Assembly: GCA_029204225.1 (NCBI GenBank)
Contig: CM055100.1
Coordinates: forward strand, 58,714,975-58,778,974
Length of the DNA: 64,000 nt
Direction of reading: 5' to 3'
Origin: Diphasiastrum complanatum
Lineage: Eukaryota; Streptophyta; Lycopodiopsida; Lycopodiales; Lycopodiaceae
Positions 34,182 to 47,757 of this stretch are shown here, piece after piece (the first letter of the stretch is position 1; every line of letters starts with the position of its first letter). The notes under the pieces were generated by a model. The model was not told the DNA's origin and made no database searches. It saw nothing but the letters and a program-made list of their open reading frames with translations. Both the position numbers and the translations under genes were made by a program.

Positions 34182-37100
34182 ATGGCATCTATAAATGCAT
34201 ATCTTTTGGATACTAATGAAAGGCTCAACAAAACTAACTATTCCATATGGAAAGTTAGAATGGAATCTATCATGATCATGCAAGATCTGATGGAAATTGT
34301 AAATGGTAAGGAGGGTGAACCTATTCATCCTCAAGAAAAAGCCAAATACATCAAGAGGTGCAATGTTGCACTACATTGCATAAAAATGAATGTTGCAAAT
34401 GAACTCTTAAGAGAGGTAGGAGATTGCACTTCAGCTCAAGATGCTTGGGAGACTTTGCAAAAGGTCTATGAATCCAAGAACCAAACTAGAATGTTAGCTT
34501 TGAAGAATCAAATCTATAGAAGCTATCAAAAGAAAGGAGAGAGTGCACATACTTTTGTCCTAAGAGTAAAGGAATTGAACAAAGAGCTAGCCTTTATAGG
34601 TGACCCTATCAAGGATGAAGAGCTTGTTCAACTCATATTGAATGGACTAAGCTTTGAATTTGACAATTTGGTTCAGGGATATGCAATTATGGGTAAGCTA
34701 CCCATACTTGAAGAACTCCAAGGCACGCTCATGGCCGAGGAATCAAGAAGGAGCCAAATGCAAGAGAGGATGGATAGGATTTCCATCCAAGGTGGAGATG
34801 ACCAAGCTCTCTTCACCAAAGGCAAAGGCAAGTCCAAAGGCAAAGGATCAACATTCAAGAAGTCTACAAAGCTTGAGGATCAAGAAGGACCCCCAAAGGC
34901 ATCTCCATCAACCACCAAAGTCAAGAAGGACAAATCAAAGGTGAAGTGCTACTATTGCAGCAAGATGGGGCATTATGCCTCGGAATGCTTCAAGAGGAAG
35001 CAAGATCAAAGCCAAGCCAACATGAGCAAAGAGGAGGAGGAGGAGAATTCACATGAGGACTCTCTCATGATGTCCATATTTTCTTCAACAAGCTTCAAAG
35101 GAGAAGATCCTTGGTGGATTGACTCGGGTGCTAGTTCACACATGACTAGTAAAAGGGAGTTTTTCTCTTCTCTCTTATCTTATGATGGACCTATAAAGTC
35201 TATCTATACAGCAAATGATGAAGCTTGTAAGATTGAAGGAGTTGGTAGCATTCCCCTTTGCTTAGGATCTTCCAAAAAGATCAACATAGAAGGTGTTTTG
35301 TACATTCCTACAATAACAAAGAATCTACTAAGTGTTGGCCAAATGGTAGACAATGATTTCAATGTTGACTTTGCTTCAAATGAATGTTTCATCAAGAAGA
35401 AGGGTAAGATAGTGGCTAAGGGCACTAGACTTGACAAACTTTATAAGCTGGATGCATTTGTGGATACTAATGTTGTCATGTTAGCCGAGGAGCAAGATCT
35501 TGGTTTTGAGGAGGAGCTCATGGAGGAGCAAGCACCAAACCCACCTATCACACCAAGGAGATCTTTAAGGGCAAAAGTGGAGCCATCAAGGCTCACATAT
35601 CAAGGCAAAGGACAGCAAGTTGAGGGTATCTCATCCACTTCTTATGCTTTATCTAGTTTTGAAGAACCGTCTAATGTTGAAGATGCATTGAACTCCAAAG
35701 AATGGTATAAAGCTATGTTGGATGAGTATGATGCCTTGATTGAGAATGAAACTTGGTTGCTTGTTGAGAGACCTCAAAGGAATGTAATAGGATGCAAGTG
35801 GGTCTTCAAGCTTAAGTTGAATGCAAATGGGAGTGTTAACAAACATAAAGCAAGATTAGTTGCAAAAGGTTATGCTCAAGAGAGAGGGATAGACTATGAG
35901 GAAACTTTTGCACCCGTGGCCAAGATGGTCACAATAAGACTAATCATTGCACTTGCATCACATTTTGGATGGATTCTATGTCAAATGGATGTCTCTAATG
36001 CTTTCTTGAATGGTTTTTTGGAAGAGGATATCTATATGGAGCAGCCACAAGGGTTCATCAAGCATGGAATGGAGAACAAAGTATGCCATCTCCAAAGAAG
36101 CATCTATGGCTTGAAGCAAGCCTCGAGATCTTGGAATTCAAGACTACATTGCTATCTTATTTCACTTTCTTTTGTTCAAAGTGAATATGATCCCACTCTT
36201 TACATTAAGTTTGATGATGTTGGTATTGTACTTTTACTCATTTATGTAGATGACATCATCATTAGTGGAAATAGTGTTGATGGTATTGAAAAAATCAAGA
36301 TAGATCTATCCGTAGAGTTCAAGATGGTAGATCTAGGGTGTCTTCACTTCATCTTAGGCATAGAAGTACTTAGAGGGTCTGATTTTATCTTTATAAGTCA
36401 AGTAAACTATGCTCAAAGTCTTTTGAAGAAGTTTAAGATGGAAGTATGCAAAAGTGTTGACACACCAATGGAGCAAGATGTAAAAGTGCCAAATGAAGAT
36501 GATGAAAGATCCTTCATGGACATCACTTTGTTTAGGCAACTTATAGGTTCCTTAATGTGGATCACTATAACTAGACCAGATCTTAGCTTTAGTGTATGTA
36601 GGTTGAGCCAATCCATGCAAAAGCCATTGAATATCCATTGGAAAAAGGCTAAGAGGATTCTAAGATACATCTCGGGTACATTGGATTTTGGGATTCTATA
36701 TAGAGGAGATGTGATTAACCTTCATGCATTTAGTGATTCAGATTTTGCAGGGGACAAGAGGGATAGGAAATCAACAAGTGCCTATTCAACTTTCATAGGA
36801 GAAGGTGTGGTTTCATGGCTTTCAAAAAAGAAAGAAACTATATCTCTATCTTCAACCGAGGCCGAGTACAAAGCTTTGACAACCACTACAAAGGAGGTAC
36901 TTTGGATCAAGAGATTATTGGTGGAGCTAAAGATCATGGATTCAGAGGAGGCACCAATCATCTACAATGACAATATATCAGCCCAACACCTTGCATCTAA
37001 GCACATTGAGATATGCCATCACTTTGTGAGAGAAATGGTGCAAGCCAAGGAGATTGCTTTGGAGCATGTTCCAAGCAATGAATGTGTAGCTGATCTACTT

Positions 37101-37184
37101 ACTAAACCACTTCAAAGGACACCTTTTATGAAGTTCAGATCATCACTTGGAGTGATTAGTAAAGCAATGATTGAACCAAGCTAG
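34182..37184 (+). CDS. Copia gag-protease-RT-RNase H polyprotein without integrase, 1000 aa
   Basis: Residues about 1-200 are copia gag (RLNKTNYSIWKVRMES; AYAIMGKLP-type end). The CCHC knuckle CYYCSKMGHYASEC starts at residue 256. Protease WWIDSGASSHMT follows, with catalytic D314. LLSVGQMVDND and KLYKLD (about 418-424) mark the point where GAG-pre-integrase and integrase should begin. Instead the chain goes through VMLAEEQDLGFEEEL to the pre-RT hinge PRRSLRAKVEPSRLTYQ. Reverse transcriptase begins near 540 (VIGCKWVFKLK) with YVDD at 688-691. RNase H has SDSDFAGDKRDRKSTSAY near 850 and ends LLTKPLQRTPFMKFRSSLGV. The frame is open throughout. The related fragment at 60.3-61.7 kb still has the integrase. 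The product could make cDNA but not integrate it alone. Confidence 0.95.
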   Translation: MASINAYLLDTNERLNKTNYSIWKVRMESIMIMQDLMEIVNGKEGEPIHPQEKAKYIKRCNVALHCIKMNVANELLREVGDCTSAQDAWETLQKVYESKNQTRMLALKNQIYRSYQKKGESAHTFVLRVKELNKELAFIGDPIKDEELVQLILNGLSFEFDNLVQGYAIMGKLPILEELQGTLMAEESRRSQMQERMDRISIQGGDDQALFTKGKGKSKGKGSTFKKSTKLEDQEGPPKASPSTTKVKKDKSKVKCYYCSKMGHYASECFKRKQDQSQANMSKEEEEENSHEDSLMMSIFSSTSFKGEDPWWIDSGASSHMTSKREFFSSLLSYDGPIKSIYTANDEACKIEGVGSIPLCLGSSKKINIEGVLYIPTITKNLLSVGQMVDNDFNVDFASNECFIKKKGKIVAKGTRLDKLYKLDAFVDTNVVMLAEEQDLGFEEELMEEQAPNPPITPRRSLRAKVEPSRLTYQGKGQQVEGISSTSYALSSFEEPSNVEDALNSKEWYKAMLDEYDALIENETWLLVERPQRNVIGCKWVFKLKLNANGSVNKHKARLVAKGYAQERGIDYEETFAPVAKMVTIRLIIALASHFGWILCQMDVSNAFLNGFLEEDIYMEQPQGFIKHGMENKVCHLQRSIYGLKQASRSWNSRLHCYLISLSFVQSEYDPTLYIKFDDVGIVLLLIYVDDIIISGNSVDGIEKIKIDLSVEFKMVDLGCLHFILGIEVLRGSDFIFISQVNYAQSLLKKFKMEVCKSVDTPMEQDVKVPNEDDERSFMDITLFRQLIGSLMWITITRPDLSFSVCRLSQSMQKPLNIHWKKAKRILRYISGTLDFGILYRGDVINLHAFSDSDFAGDKRDRKSTSAYSTFIGEGVVSWLSKKKETISLSSTEAEYKALTTTTKEVLWIKRLLVELKIMDSEEAPIIYNDNISAQHLASKHIEICHHFVREMVQAKEIALEHVPSNECVADLLTKPLQRTPFMKFRSSLGVISKAMIEPS

Positions 37185-37188
37185 ATAG

Positions 37189-37198
37189 TGAGGAGGAG
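37189..37198 (+). other. Polypurine tract
   Basis: Purine-rich TGAGGAGGAG immediately before the 3' LTR, the expected plus-strand primer. Confidence 0.85.
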
Positions 37199-37880
37199 TG
37201 TTAAAAATTCACAATTCTAGCTTGACTAGTTTTGGTCATATGACTTGTAAATAGTTAAATGGTCATGATGTGGCTTGTCACACGTGCCAAATAGCATAGG
37301 ATTCCATTCATAAGGATGTTCTCAAGTAGACCTAAGTGTTAGAACCTTTGGAATGAGTCCAAATTATGCTTAGATACAAGGGAGAAAAAATAGGAGCTAT
37401 TTTTGGTAATTTTTGCATTGTTGAGGGATCTCCAAGATTCCAACCCTAACTTGGTAGGGATGAAAGATCCACCAAAATTAGCATTAGGGATAGGTTTAGG
37501 GCTACTCATACCTGCCCAAAACCGTGATGGATCTTGTATATATAGGTGATGATATCTCACCAAAATCAATCAAGCAATTTCATGTTTTTTCTCTCATAAT
37601 GGTGCAATTGCTCTCTATGTTCATAATTGTTTGAGTACTTGTGATTACTAATGATTATAGGATTGAATGTAGGTCTGGTGTACAGTACTCAGACTGTGGG
37701 AGGCCGTACTTTCACACGTGTGAAGCCTTCTTCAAGGATTTGGGCCATTTAGTGAGGTTCAAGCATAGGTTTTTGATGGATTTTGATGGTTCAACTTGTG
37801 CTAATCTTATGAAATCATAATCTATTGTTTTCCTCATCATTTCAAGTGTTTTAGGATCCTTATTTGCTGTAATTTTTACA
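37199..37880 (+). repeat. 3' LTR (682 bp)
   Basis: Same length and sequence as the 5' LTR. Followed by GTATC, the second copy of the target site. Confidence 0.95.
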
Positions 37881-37885
37881 GTATC

Positions 37886-38760
37886 TATTAGACCATTATT
37901 CTTTCCAACTTGTTAACATTCAATGAGATCAAAAAATTGCACTCTTCTACGTATTTACATAGTTATAAATTTCACATACAATAGCTTTCACTTATTATCT
38001 TTTGTAAACATCTAGGCAAATGACAATTGAGACTATACTTTACGAATTGTTCTCCTACTACACTTGATGAACAATTCCTCCCCAGCCTTGATCATAGATC
38101 TAGTGGCACAAACCATTTACATAAGTGCCATTTGTAATTCTCTTAAGATATTCTACTTCTTCACTGATGGGTTTCAATGAAAATCACAATAATAAACATG
38201 ATGCTGGAATGAAAATCATCATAAGCAACAATAAAACTACCAATATACCAACAATATACCAACATACCAATGTATCTTTTAGAATATTCTTCATTCCAAC
38301 TTGTTAACATTCAATAAACTCAAAGAATTCCCTGCTTCTACATATTTATATATTTACAAATTTCACATACATTAGCCAAATAGTTCTCCTATGATTTGAC
38401 AAATTTAATTACACAAATCAAATACAATCAGAAATGCATGGATTATACATATTTGCATATAAAAAAAATTTAAATATTCCCATTTGACTTATTGTCTTTT
38501 GCAAACATATTAGCAAAGGACGCTTGAAACTATACTTGTTGAACAATTTTCCCAACCTTGATAAATCTAGTGGCACAGACCATTACATAAGTACCCTTTA
38601 CATTCCTAGTTAAATATTCTTCTTTTCCATTGGTGCGTTCCTCAAACACACAATTTGTCAATAAAGGGTGGCCAATGGAACTATTTATATGCACGTAATG
38701 CCTTGTGCTCAGGTGTCCTTTGTATTTTGAGACCACCTCCAGGAGCATAATGTCCATCCA
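37886..38760 (-). pseudogene. Repeated SET-domain exon relics
   Basis: Minus strand: the 38757-38530 frame gives INSSIGHPLLTNCVFEE, NVKGTYVMVCATRFIK and VGKIV; near 38050-38100 a second copy reads VCATRSMIKAGEELFIK; a third copy is at 32.6 kb beyond the copia insertion. Surrounding AT-rich sequence (CCAACTTGTTAACATTCAAT, ATTTCACATACA) repeats with each copy, so a segment of about 300-470 bp has been tandemly multiplied. The INSS, ATRxIKAGEEL and cysteine positions fit the second half of a SET methyltransferase domain. Degenerate; not functional as read. Confidence 0.45.
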
Positions 38761-38785
38761 ATTTTCTCTCTCTTAGGAATCTATC

Positions 38786-38880
38786 ATTCTCTCTCCTCTC
38801 TCCGGTGGAATTTACTTTCTCTCTCCTCTCTCCAGTGGAATGCACGTTCTCTCTCCTCTCTCCGGTGGAATGTGCATGTG
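38786..38880 (-). repeat. Three tandem copies of a 30 bp repeat
   Basis: TCTCTCCTCTCTCC(G/A)GTGGAAT repeats three times. On the minus strand an open frame reads HSTGERREN, HSTGERREK, NSTGERREN in register (period 10 residues). Confidence 0.85.
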
Positions 38881-38984
38881 CTATGTGGCAGCCCGTCATT
38901 GGCTGTCCACATCCACATTCCACCACAAACGTAAAAAAATTTGCAAAAAAAAAAGGGCAAAAAATTGAAAAATAAAAAAACTGG

Positions 38985-39085
38985 TCCACGCGTACGTCCG
39001 TACGGTACCGTACGGCCAAAAAACGAAAAAATAAAAATAAAAAATACTGGTCCATGTATACGGCTGTACGGCCGTACCGTACGGC
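38985..39085. repeat. Two copies of a GTACGG-rich self-complementary segment
   Basis: CGTACGGTACCGTACGGCC near 38998 and GTACGGCCGTACCGTACGGC near 39066, each followed by an A-rich run. Both are locally palindromic. Confidence 0.75.
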
Positions 39086-39134
39086 CAAAAAATGGAAAAA
39101 AAAAAAAAAAACCTTCGCACAATGGCATTACGTA

Positions 39135-39250
39135 GGGGAAGGCCCGAAGCCCTCAGGCCTTCCTTGCTGGTTGGGGACTGCCCTCGGGCTCCCGCCCTCG
39201 GGAAAGGGCCCTCCCAGCAAGGAATGCCCTCAGTCAGGGCCTTCCCCCCC
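39135..39250. repeat. G+C-rich imperfect hairpin
   Basis: The left arm GGGGAAGGCCC ... CTTCCTTGCTGG pairs with the right arm CCCAGCAAGGAATG ... GGGCCTTCCCC. Between them is a loop rich in CCCTCGGG. It is strongly G+C-rich within an AT-rich region. It could be a TIR element end pair or a structured RNA; nothing decides. Confidence 0.6.
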
Positions 39251-42369
<3,119 letters not shown>

Positions 42370-42660
42370 CTTTTTTTACCCCTTGCTTAACAATCTATCA
42401 AAAAACTAGTCATCAAAAAGTTGATCTAGATTGGCAATTTGACAAACAACAAGCATTAACATCAAATGCATTGATCAACATTGAAATTCGATTCCACACG
42501 TGTGTACTACAGGCTGTAGTATGGCCTTCAAGCTAAGAAACAAGTAAAAATTAATTTGGTTTCATTTAGATCACAAAAACTCAATGTACATAGTGAACTA
42601 GCTTGAGATTGCCAATGAGCTCCAAAAATTTCTATCTTCTCACTATGGGAGCTTGGAATA
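42370..42660. repeat. Dispersed repeat, copy 2
   Basis: Direct-orientation relative of 22730-22960 (CTTAACAATCTATCAAAAAA, TTGATCTAGATTGGCAATTT, TATCTTCTCACTATGG). A segment with CACACGTGTGTAC is inserted in the middle. Confidence 0.65.
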
Positions 42661-43249
42661 CATAGCAAATTTGACTTCCTTCTTGAAGTCAGGTGGATTT
42701 CCAGCATGTAATAAGGAAGTTAACTCACTCTTCTTTCCCTAAAATAAAACCCTAGTCTATTTCTTAGAGTCATGCTTGATAGATAGCTAGTTGGTCAATT
42801 TTTTGTCTTAAATCTAGGATTTAGGTCCTATAAACTAGGAATCACTACCAAAATGACATGATTAACCCTATGGACTTGAGCTAACCTACATTAGGAGTGG
42901 ATTGCCATGTGACATCTTGGCCTCACATGTGTGGAATCCACTTATTACAAAATTTACATTATACTACATGGTTTTTTTATCAAGCTAGATTTGCCAATTT
43001 TTGGCAATTCTACACAGATGCCAAGTGGCATATAGCTAGAAAACTAGATTTTGGCCATTTTAGCCACTAGATCTCAAATAAAATGATATGTACATACTAA
43101 ATGATTGATCTAAATGATATATGCATTTAATTCACATGTGGGAACACTTAGAATTTGCTTTGCATAGGAACACAGATCATGCTACACAACACAGACAGAA
43201 AATACTCTCCATAGCAAGCTCACATAGCAACTATATTTCTCAAAATTAA
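42661..43249. other. No gene seen; probable LTR interior
   Basis: Lies outside the recognised LTR edge of the minus-strand copia element and may be its LTR body. No partner copy exists for delimiting it. Confidence 0.35.
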
Positions 43250-43395
43250 ATTACACTGTACATATAGTTGTTCACTCAGGCAACCCATCATGACCCAGGT
43301 TGCCGTGGGCGGGACGCGTGTCCTGTCGACTTGCCTTGTGGCGAGGCCAACTAATCCTTATCAACTGATCGGACCCACAGTACACTAGCACAGTG
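43250..43395 (-). repeat. Partial 3' LTR of the minus-strand copia element
   Basis: In inverse it matches 24265-24450 beside the related plus-strand remnant. A purine-rich stretch (GGGAGAGAGTTAG on the minus strand) lies between the RNase H end and this LTR. Confidence 0.65.
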
Positions 43396-45470
43396 ATTCT
43401 ACTTTAATTCTAACTCTCTCCCTTAAAGTAGAGTCTACTTTTTATACAGTCATATACATAGCTTTAAAGTCAACAAACTTTAAGTACATAAAGCTTTGAT
43501 CTAAACTTATCAAACTTTTCTCCAACAAGTGGCTTAGTGAAAATATCAACTAGTTGTTCTTCTGTACTACAATGGACAACATGAATTTCACGACTCAACA
43601 ACCTCTCACGTATAAAGTGATACTGAATCTCAACGTGTTTAGTTCTCACATGGAACACTGGATTCTTTGCTAGCTGAATGCCACTCTGACTGTCGCTATG
43701 TAATGTCATGAGATTTTTTTGTTTCATGCCAACTTCTTCCAAGATTTGTCTCAACCATATAGCTTCTTGTGCTGCACTACACATTGCCTTATACTCTGCT
43801 TCTGTGGTGGATAGAGCAATTGTACTTTGCTTCTTACTAGACCAGGAAAAGCAACTACCACAAAACTGGAATACATACCCTGTGGTGGATCTAAGATCAT
43901 CATAGTCACCTCCCCAATCCGCATCCACATAGCCACACAACTCAAGTAAACCATCATGTTTCCTGTAAATCAAGCCATACTCTGAAGTGCCTTTCACATA
44001 ACACAAAATGCGTTTAGCTGCCTTCCAATGCGTTTCCATAGGTGATGCCATAAACTGACTTACAATGCCAACAACATAGCATATATCTGGTCTAGTCGTG
44101 GTAAGGTAAATCAAGCTCCCTACTAACTGCCTATACAGCGTAGCATCAAATGACTGTGACTCATCAAGCTTAGAAAGCTTTTTACCTAGTTCAATAGGAG
44201 TATTCATTGGTTTTCAATCCTGCAATCTAAACCTGTGTAGCAACTCTTTGACATACTTCACCTGTGTTAAACCCACTTCGTGTCCTTTTTGCCACACCTC
44301 TATTCCAAGGCAATAATGCATCAGGTTGAGATCTGTCATCTCGAATTGTTCCATGAGATCTTTCTTGATCATATCTATCATCTCTTGATTATTTCCCGTA
44401 ATAATCAAGTCATCAACATAAAGAACAATCAAAGCAACCATACCATCAAAGCATAAGACATATAGATTTGGATCAGAACGTGTTCTCACCATTCCCTTTG
44501 AACGAAAGTAGGCATCAATCCTGCTATACCACGCACGTGGTGCCTATTTAAGACCATAAAGCGCTTTCTGCAAGCGACATATTTTCCTGTCCCTTCGCTA
44601 CAAAACCTTCAGGTTTATCCATGAACACATCTTCTTCTAACTCACCATTTAGAAAAGCAGATTTCACATCCATCTGATGCAAAGGCCAACCAAAATGTGA
44701 AGCTAAAGCAACAAGTAGACGTAGAGTATTCCACTTACATACTGGCGCAAAGGTCTCCTCATAGTCGATGCCTTTACTTTGTGCATACCCTTTGATCACC
44801 AATCTTGCCTTGTGCTTTGCTATACTTCCATCTGCATGGTACTTAGTCCTGTATACCCATTTGCAACCAATGGGTTTCTTGCCAACTGGTGGTTCTGCTA
44901 AGTCCCATGTGCTATGCTTTGCAATTGACTCCATCTCCTCTCCCATGGCCTTGACCCAAATGTCATCATCCTTTGCTTCACCATAAGTCGAAGGTTCCTT
45001 GCTTTAAATAATGCTAGATAAGAGAGCATAATTTGCTTCATACCTTTCAGGTTGTGTCTTTTCTCTTGTTGATCGTAGCTCTCCCTGGCTAGATGATCTT
45101 GGAAAGTCATCCATGTCACGGCTCTCCAACAATCTCTCAAACCACTTAGGGAGCTTCATGTCAGGTGATCAGCTTCCTGGTGAAAATGTATCCCACGGTA
45201 CATCCTTCTCCTTGCGTTTGTCACCTGCAATCTCATTCCTTCTTGCACCAAAAGCTTTATCTCTATCTCTCCAACCTGTCTCTTGAGGTTGAGTAGTAAT
45301 ATCTTGAGATGTCTGTGAGAAACCTTTAGCAACAAGTCTAGCTTTATATCTTGATGCGTTGCTATCTGGTCCATATTTGTATTTGTAGAGCTGTCAAGCA
45401 CAAATATGACTGGTGCTCTTCTTTCTCTTGTCAATCTCCTTGGAGATTGAGTAGAAGAACTATTACTTGT
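43396..45470 (-). mobile_element. Ty1/copia remnant: hinge, reverse transcriptase, RNase H
   Basis: Minus strand: hinge 45434-44950 (KLPKWFERLLES-type and RYEANYALLSS-type blocks), RT 44946-44548 (PIGCKWVYRTKYHADGS, YEETFAPVCKWNTLRLLVAL) and 44492-44214 (LYVDDLIITGN, FEMTDLNLMHYCLGIEVW), then RNase H 44207-43470 (YVDADWGGDYDDLRSTTGY, STTEAEYKAM, LVDIFTKPL). Frame breaks at about 44540 and 44210 separate the parts. Gag and integrase are absent. Same family as the plus-strand remnant at 22.96-24.26 kb, which lacks exactly the RT and RNase H found here. Confidence 0.9.
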
Positions 45471-45699
45471 CTATATTACAACAACGGTATTTTTTAGTGC
45501 TCTCTGTTTCCCAGATCAGCGCATGGAGGTAAAAGAGGTATTCTCCCTTATTAAAAACTGCTACTGCTAGCACTAAATCATTAGTCTAATAATATGTGTC
45601 TGCTACTACAAGACTGCATTCATCGACCTCTTTCTTTCATACACATTTTGTGTATGCTTCTTACTTTTTCTCCTCCTCCTATCTGTACATTAGTGTTTG

Positions 45700-46040
45700 A
45701 TAATGGTTTAGATGTCAAATTTGATGTTGACACATGTCATCAAGAGAGAGGATGAAGTGATTGCTAGAGGATATAGATTTGGGAAGTTGTACAAACTAGA
45801 TTCTAGTGAGAGTGCTAACATTTGTGAGATTGCCTACAAACCAAGATTACTCAAGAATATCTATGGAACAAGAGATTGGGCCACCCCAATTTCAAGGCCA
45901 TGACATCTAGATGGAAAAGCTATTGGATCTTCAAAGTCTATGTCAAAGGAGCTTCAACCTTGTGAAGCTTGTGTTATTGCCAAATCTCATAGAAGGCCTT
46001 TTCCAAGATCCAAAATCAAGACTCATCATCAATTTGAGCT
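45700..46040 (+). mobile_element. Copia GAG-pre-integrase fragment
   Basis: Reads VIARGYRFGKLYKLDSSESA, NICEIAYKPRLLK, CEACVIAKSHRRPFPRSK; short internal deletions and frame changes. Closest relative in the window is the fragment at 57.2-57.9 kb (RGSRIGKLYKLDSRESAN). It runs into the palindrome at 46054. Confidence 0.75.
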
Positions 46041-46053
46041 AGTGCACTCAGCA

Positions 46054-46469
46054 TATGCTCAACATAGGAACCTCTCTTCCTCTCACCCGCAATCTATGCT
46101 GAGCATAGCGTCTCTTCAGTCACCACGAGGTTATATTATGCTCAACATAGGATATTCTCTTCCTCTCACTCGCGTTCTATGCTGAGCATAGCGTCTCTTC
46201 ATCCTCCACGGGGTTATGCTATGCTCAGCATATGGTATCCTCTTCCTCTCGTCCGTGTTCTATGTTGAGCGGGCAAGCGAAAGAGGATATCCTATGCTGA
46301 GCATATCATAATCTCATGGAGTTTGAAGAGATGTTATGCTCAGCATAGAACACGGGTGAGAGGAAGGGAATATCCTATTGAGCATAACATAACCTCATGG
46401 AGACTGAAGAGACGCTACACTCAACATAGATCATGAGCAAGAGGAAGAGAGGTTCCTATGTTGAGCATA
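46054..46469. repeat. About 416 bp quasi-palindrome built of about 89 bp units carrying ATGCTGAGCATA
   Basis: Left end TATGCTCAACATAGGAACCT is mirrored at 46450-46469 (AGGTTCCTATGTTGAGCATA). Further in, CTATGCTGAGCATAGCGTCT, TTATGCTATGCTCAGCATAT and CTCTTCCTCTC blocks recur about every 89 bases on the left arm and in inverse on the right, with the centre near 46260. Each unit contains the 12 bp palindrome ATGCTGAGCATA or ATGCTCAACATA. An RNA copy would fold into one long hairpin. No coding frame. Confidence 0.85.
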
Positions 46470-46680
46470 GCGAATCTATGAAAAATAAAAGAACTTACTA
46501 TGCTCAACATAGGATTAATAAAAAAAATAAACTTTTCTTTCTGAATAACCATAGCATAGGATGTTTCTATGTTATGCTCAGCATAACATAAATAGTAAGT
46601 TTTAATGTATTTTAAAAACTCAAAATATCTACGTAAATATATTTAACCTTTGTAATACTATGCTGAGCATAAAAAAATAA
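46470..46680. repeat. Further ATGCTGAGCATA palindromes in AT-rich DNA
   Basis: Copies near 46498 (TATGCTCAACATAGGA), 46578 (TTATGCTCAGCATAACATA) and 46660 (CTATGCTGAGCATAAA), outside the large palindrome and not in register with it. Confidence 0.75.
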
Positions 46681-47757
46681 AATAAAATTAAAAAATAAAA
46701 AATAATACCTCAACAGAAAGTGGATTGCTGAAAATTATGCATGAGATTATAGAAGATCGTCGAATGGATGCATATATTGTTCTGACGATAGCCTTGAGCG
46801 CAAATTTGCAAATGAGTTGCCATGTCCTAGTCTTTGGGTCCTTAAATAAAGAAAACTTTTAACCTCCAAAATTTAGTGGGCCCCTTTTTTGATCGGATAC
46901 CATCACCAACTCTACCGATGAATTTTGCGACCAACTTTTTCGATGACCGCAACCAACTCGACTTTACCAACCCTAATCCTATCGTTAGAATGAAACCTTA
47001 AACCCTAACCCTAAACCTAATTACAAGTAAGAAACCCTCTAACATTTAAGAAATTTCTTTTGCAGGTGAAAATTATCTTTTTTATTGTTGATTTTATGTT
47101 AAATGTGGGCTTTGTGAATATCAGTGTCTACTTCTATTGGTGTTGGACAGGATGTTTAACTCTTTCTATGACTAACATAGCATAATGTCAAAATTTTGTT
47201 TGCTGTGTAAATTTTCCAGTTCAAATTTTTATTTCTGTCTATGCTTGGCCTAAGAATAGAATCAAAATTTTATTATTTTCATGATGACAAGTAGTTTTTC
47301 TTCTTCTATTCTTGTAGTTGTAACACAGTACGTAACCACATCTGAGTCATCAACTAATGAAAGCTATTATTATGAGGCCACACCTTTAGGTTCTCATCCT
47401 ATTACCCTTTGTGTTTCCCCGTCAACAATATCATCTGAAATTTCTCATTTAAGTACTTTTTAGTCAATGACTCATTTGAACAACCTGTTACAAATATGAG
47501 TTCTTCATTTTAGATTCAGATATTAGAGAAACAACATTGAAAAATCATTTTGGCGAATTAAGGGAGTTAGTGAGTGATGATTCACATGATTTAATTCACT
47601 CAGTCACGAATTCAAGTAAATCTACAGATCCTCGAGACAAATCTAAACCCTGTGAAGAAAATGACAATACAACTGGCATTCATTAACAGAAAATCAAGTT
47701 GATGAATAAACACAACTTTGTAAATTTGTAAATAGAAACCCCTTGATTAGTCTAAAC
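46681..47757. other. No gene seen; one telomere-like stretch
   Basis: AAACCTTAAACCCTAACCCTAAACCTAA-type sequence at about 46993-47020 holds three to four plant telomere-like units, too short to be an interstitial telomere array. Otherwise AT-rich without motifs. Confidence 0.45.

Larger units (their letters stand above)
32684..37885 (+). mobile_element. Young Ty1/copia element, complete ends, integrase-less
   Basis: Two 682 bp LTRs (32689-33370 and 37199-37880) compared by eye over their whole length are identical. A 5 bp target duplication GTATC lies at 32684-32688 and 37881-37885. The primer site TGGTATCAGAGCC abuts the 5' LTR and a purine-rich tract (AGTGAGGAGG-type) abuts the 3' LTR. The single 1000-codon ORF covers gag, protease, reverse transcriptase and RNase H but has no integrase. 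Identical LTRs mean a very recent insertion, so integrase must have come from elsewhere. It landed in the SET/CACTA relic region. Confidence 0.95.

Noticed and set aside
46993-47020. Interstitial telomere array
   Set aside because: Only three to four imperfect CCCTAAA units; such stretches are common in plant intergenic and promoter DNA.
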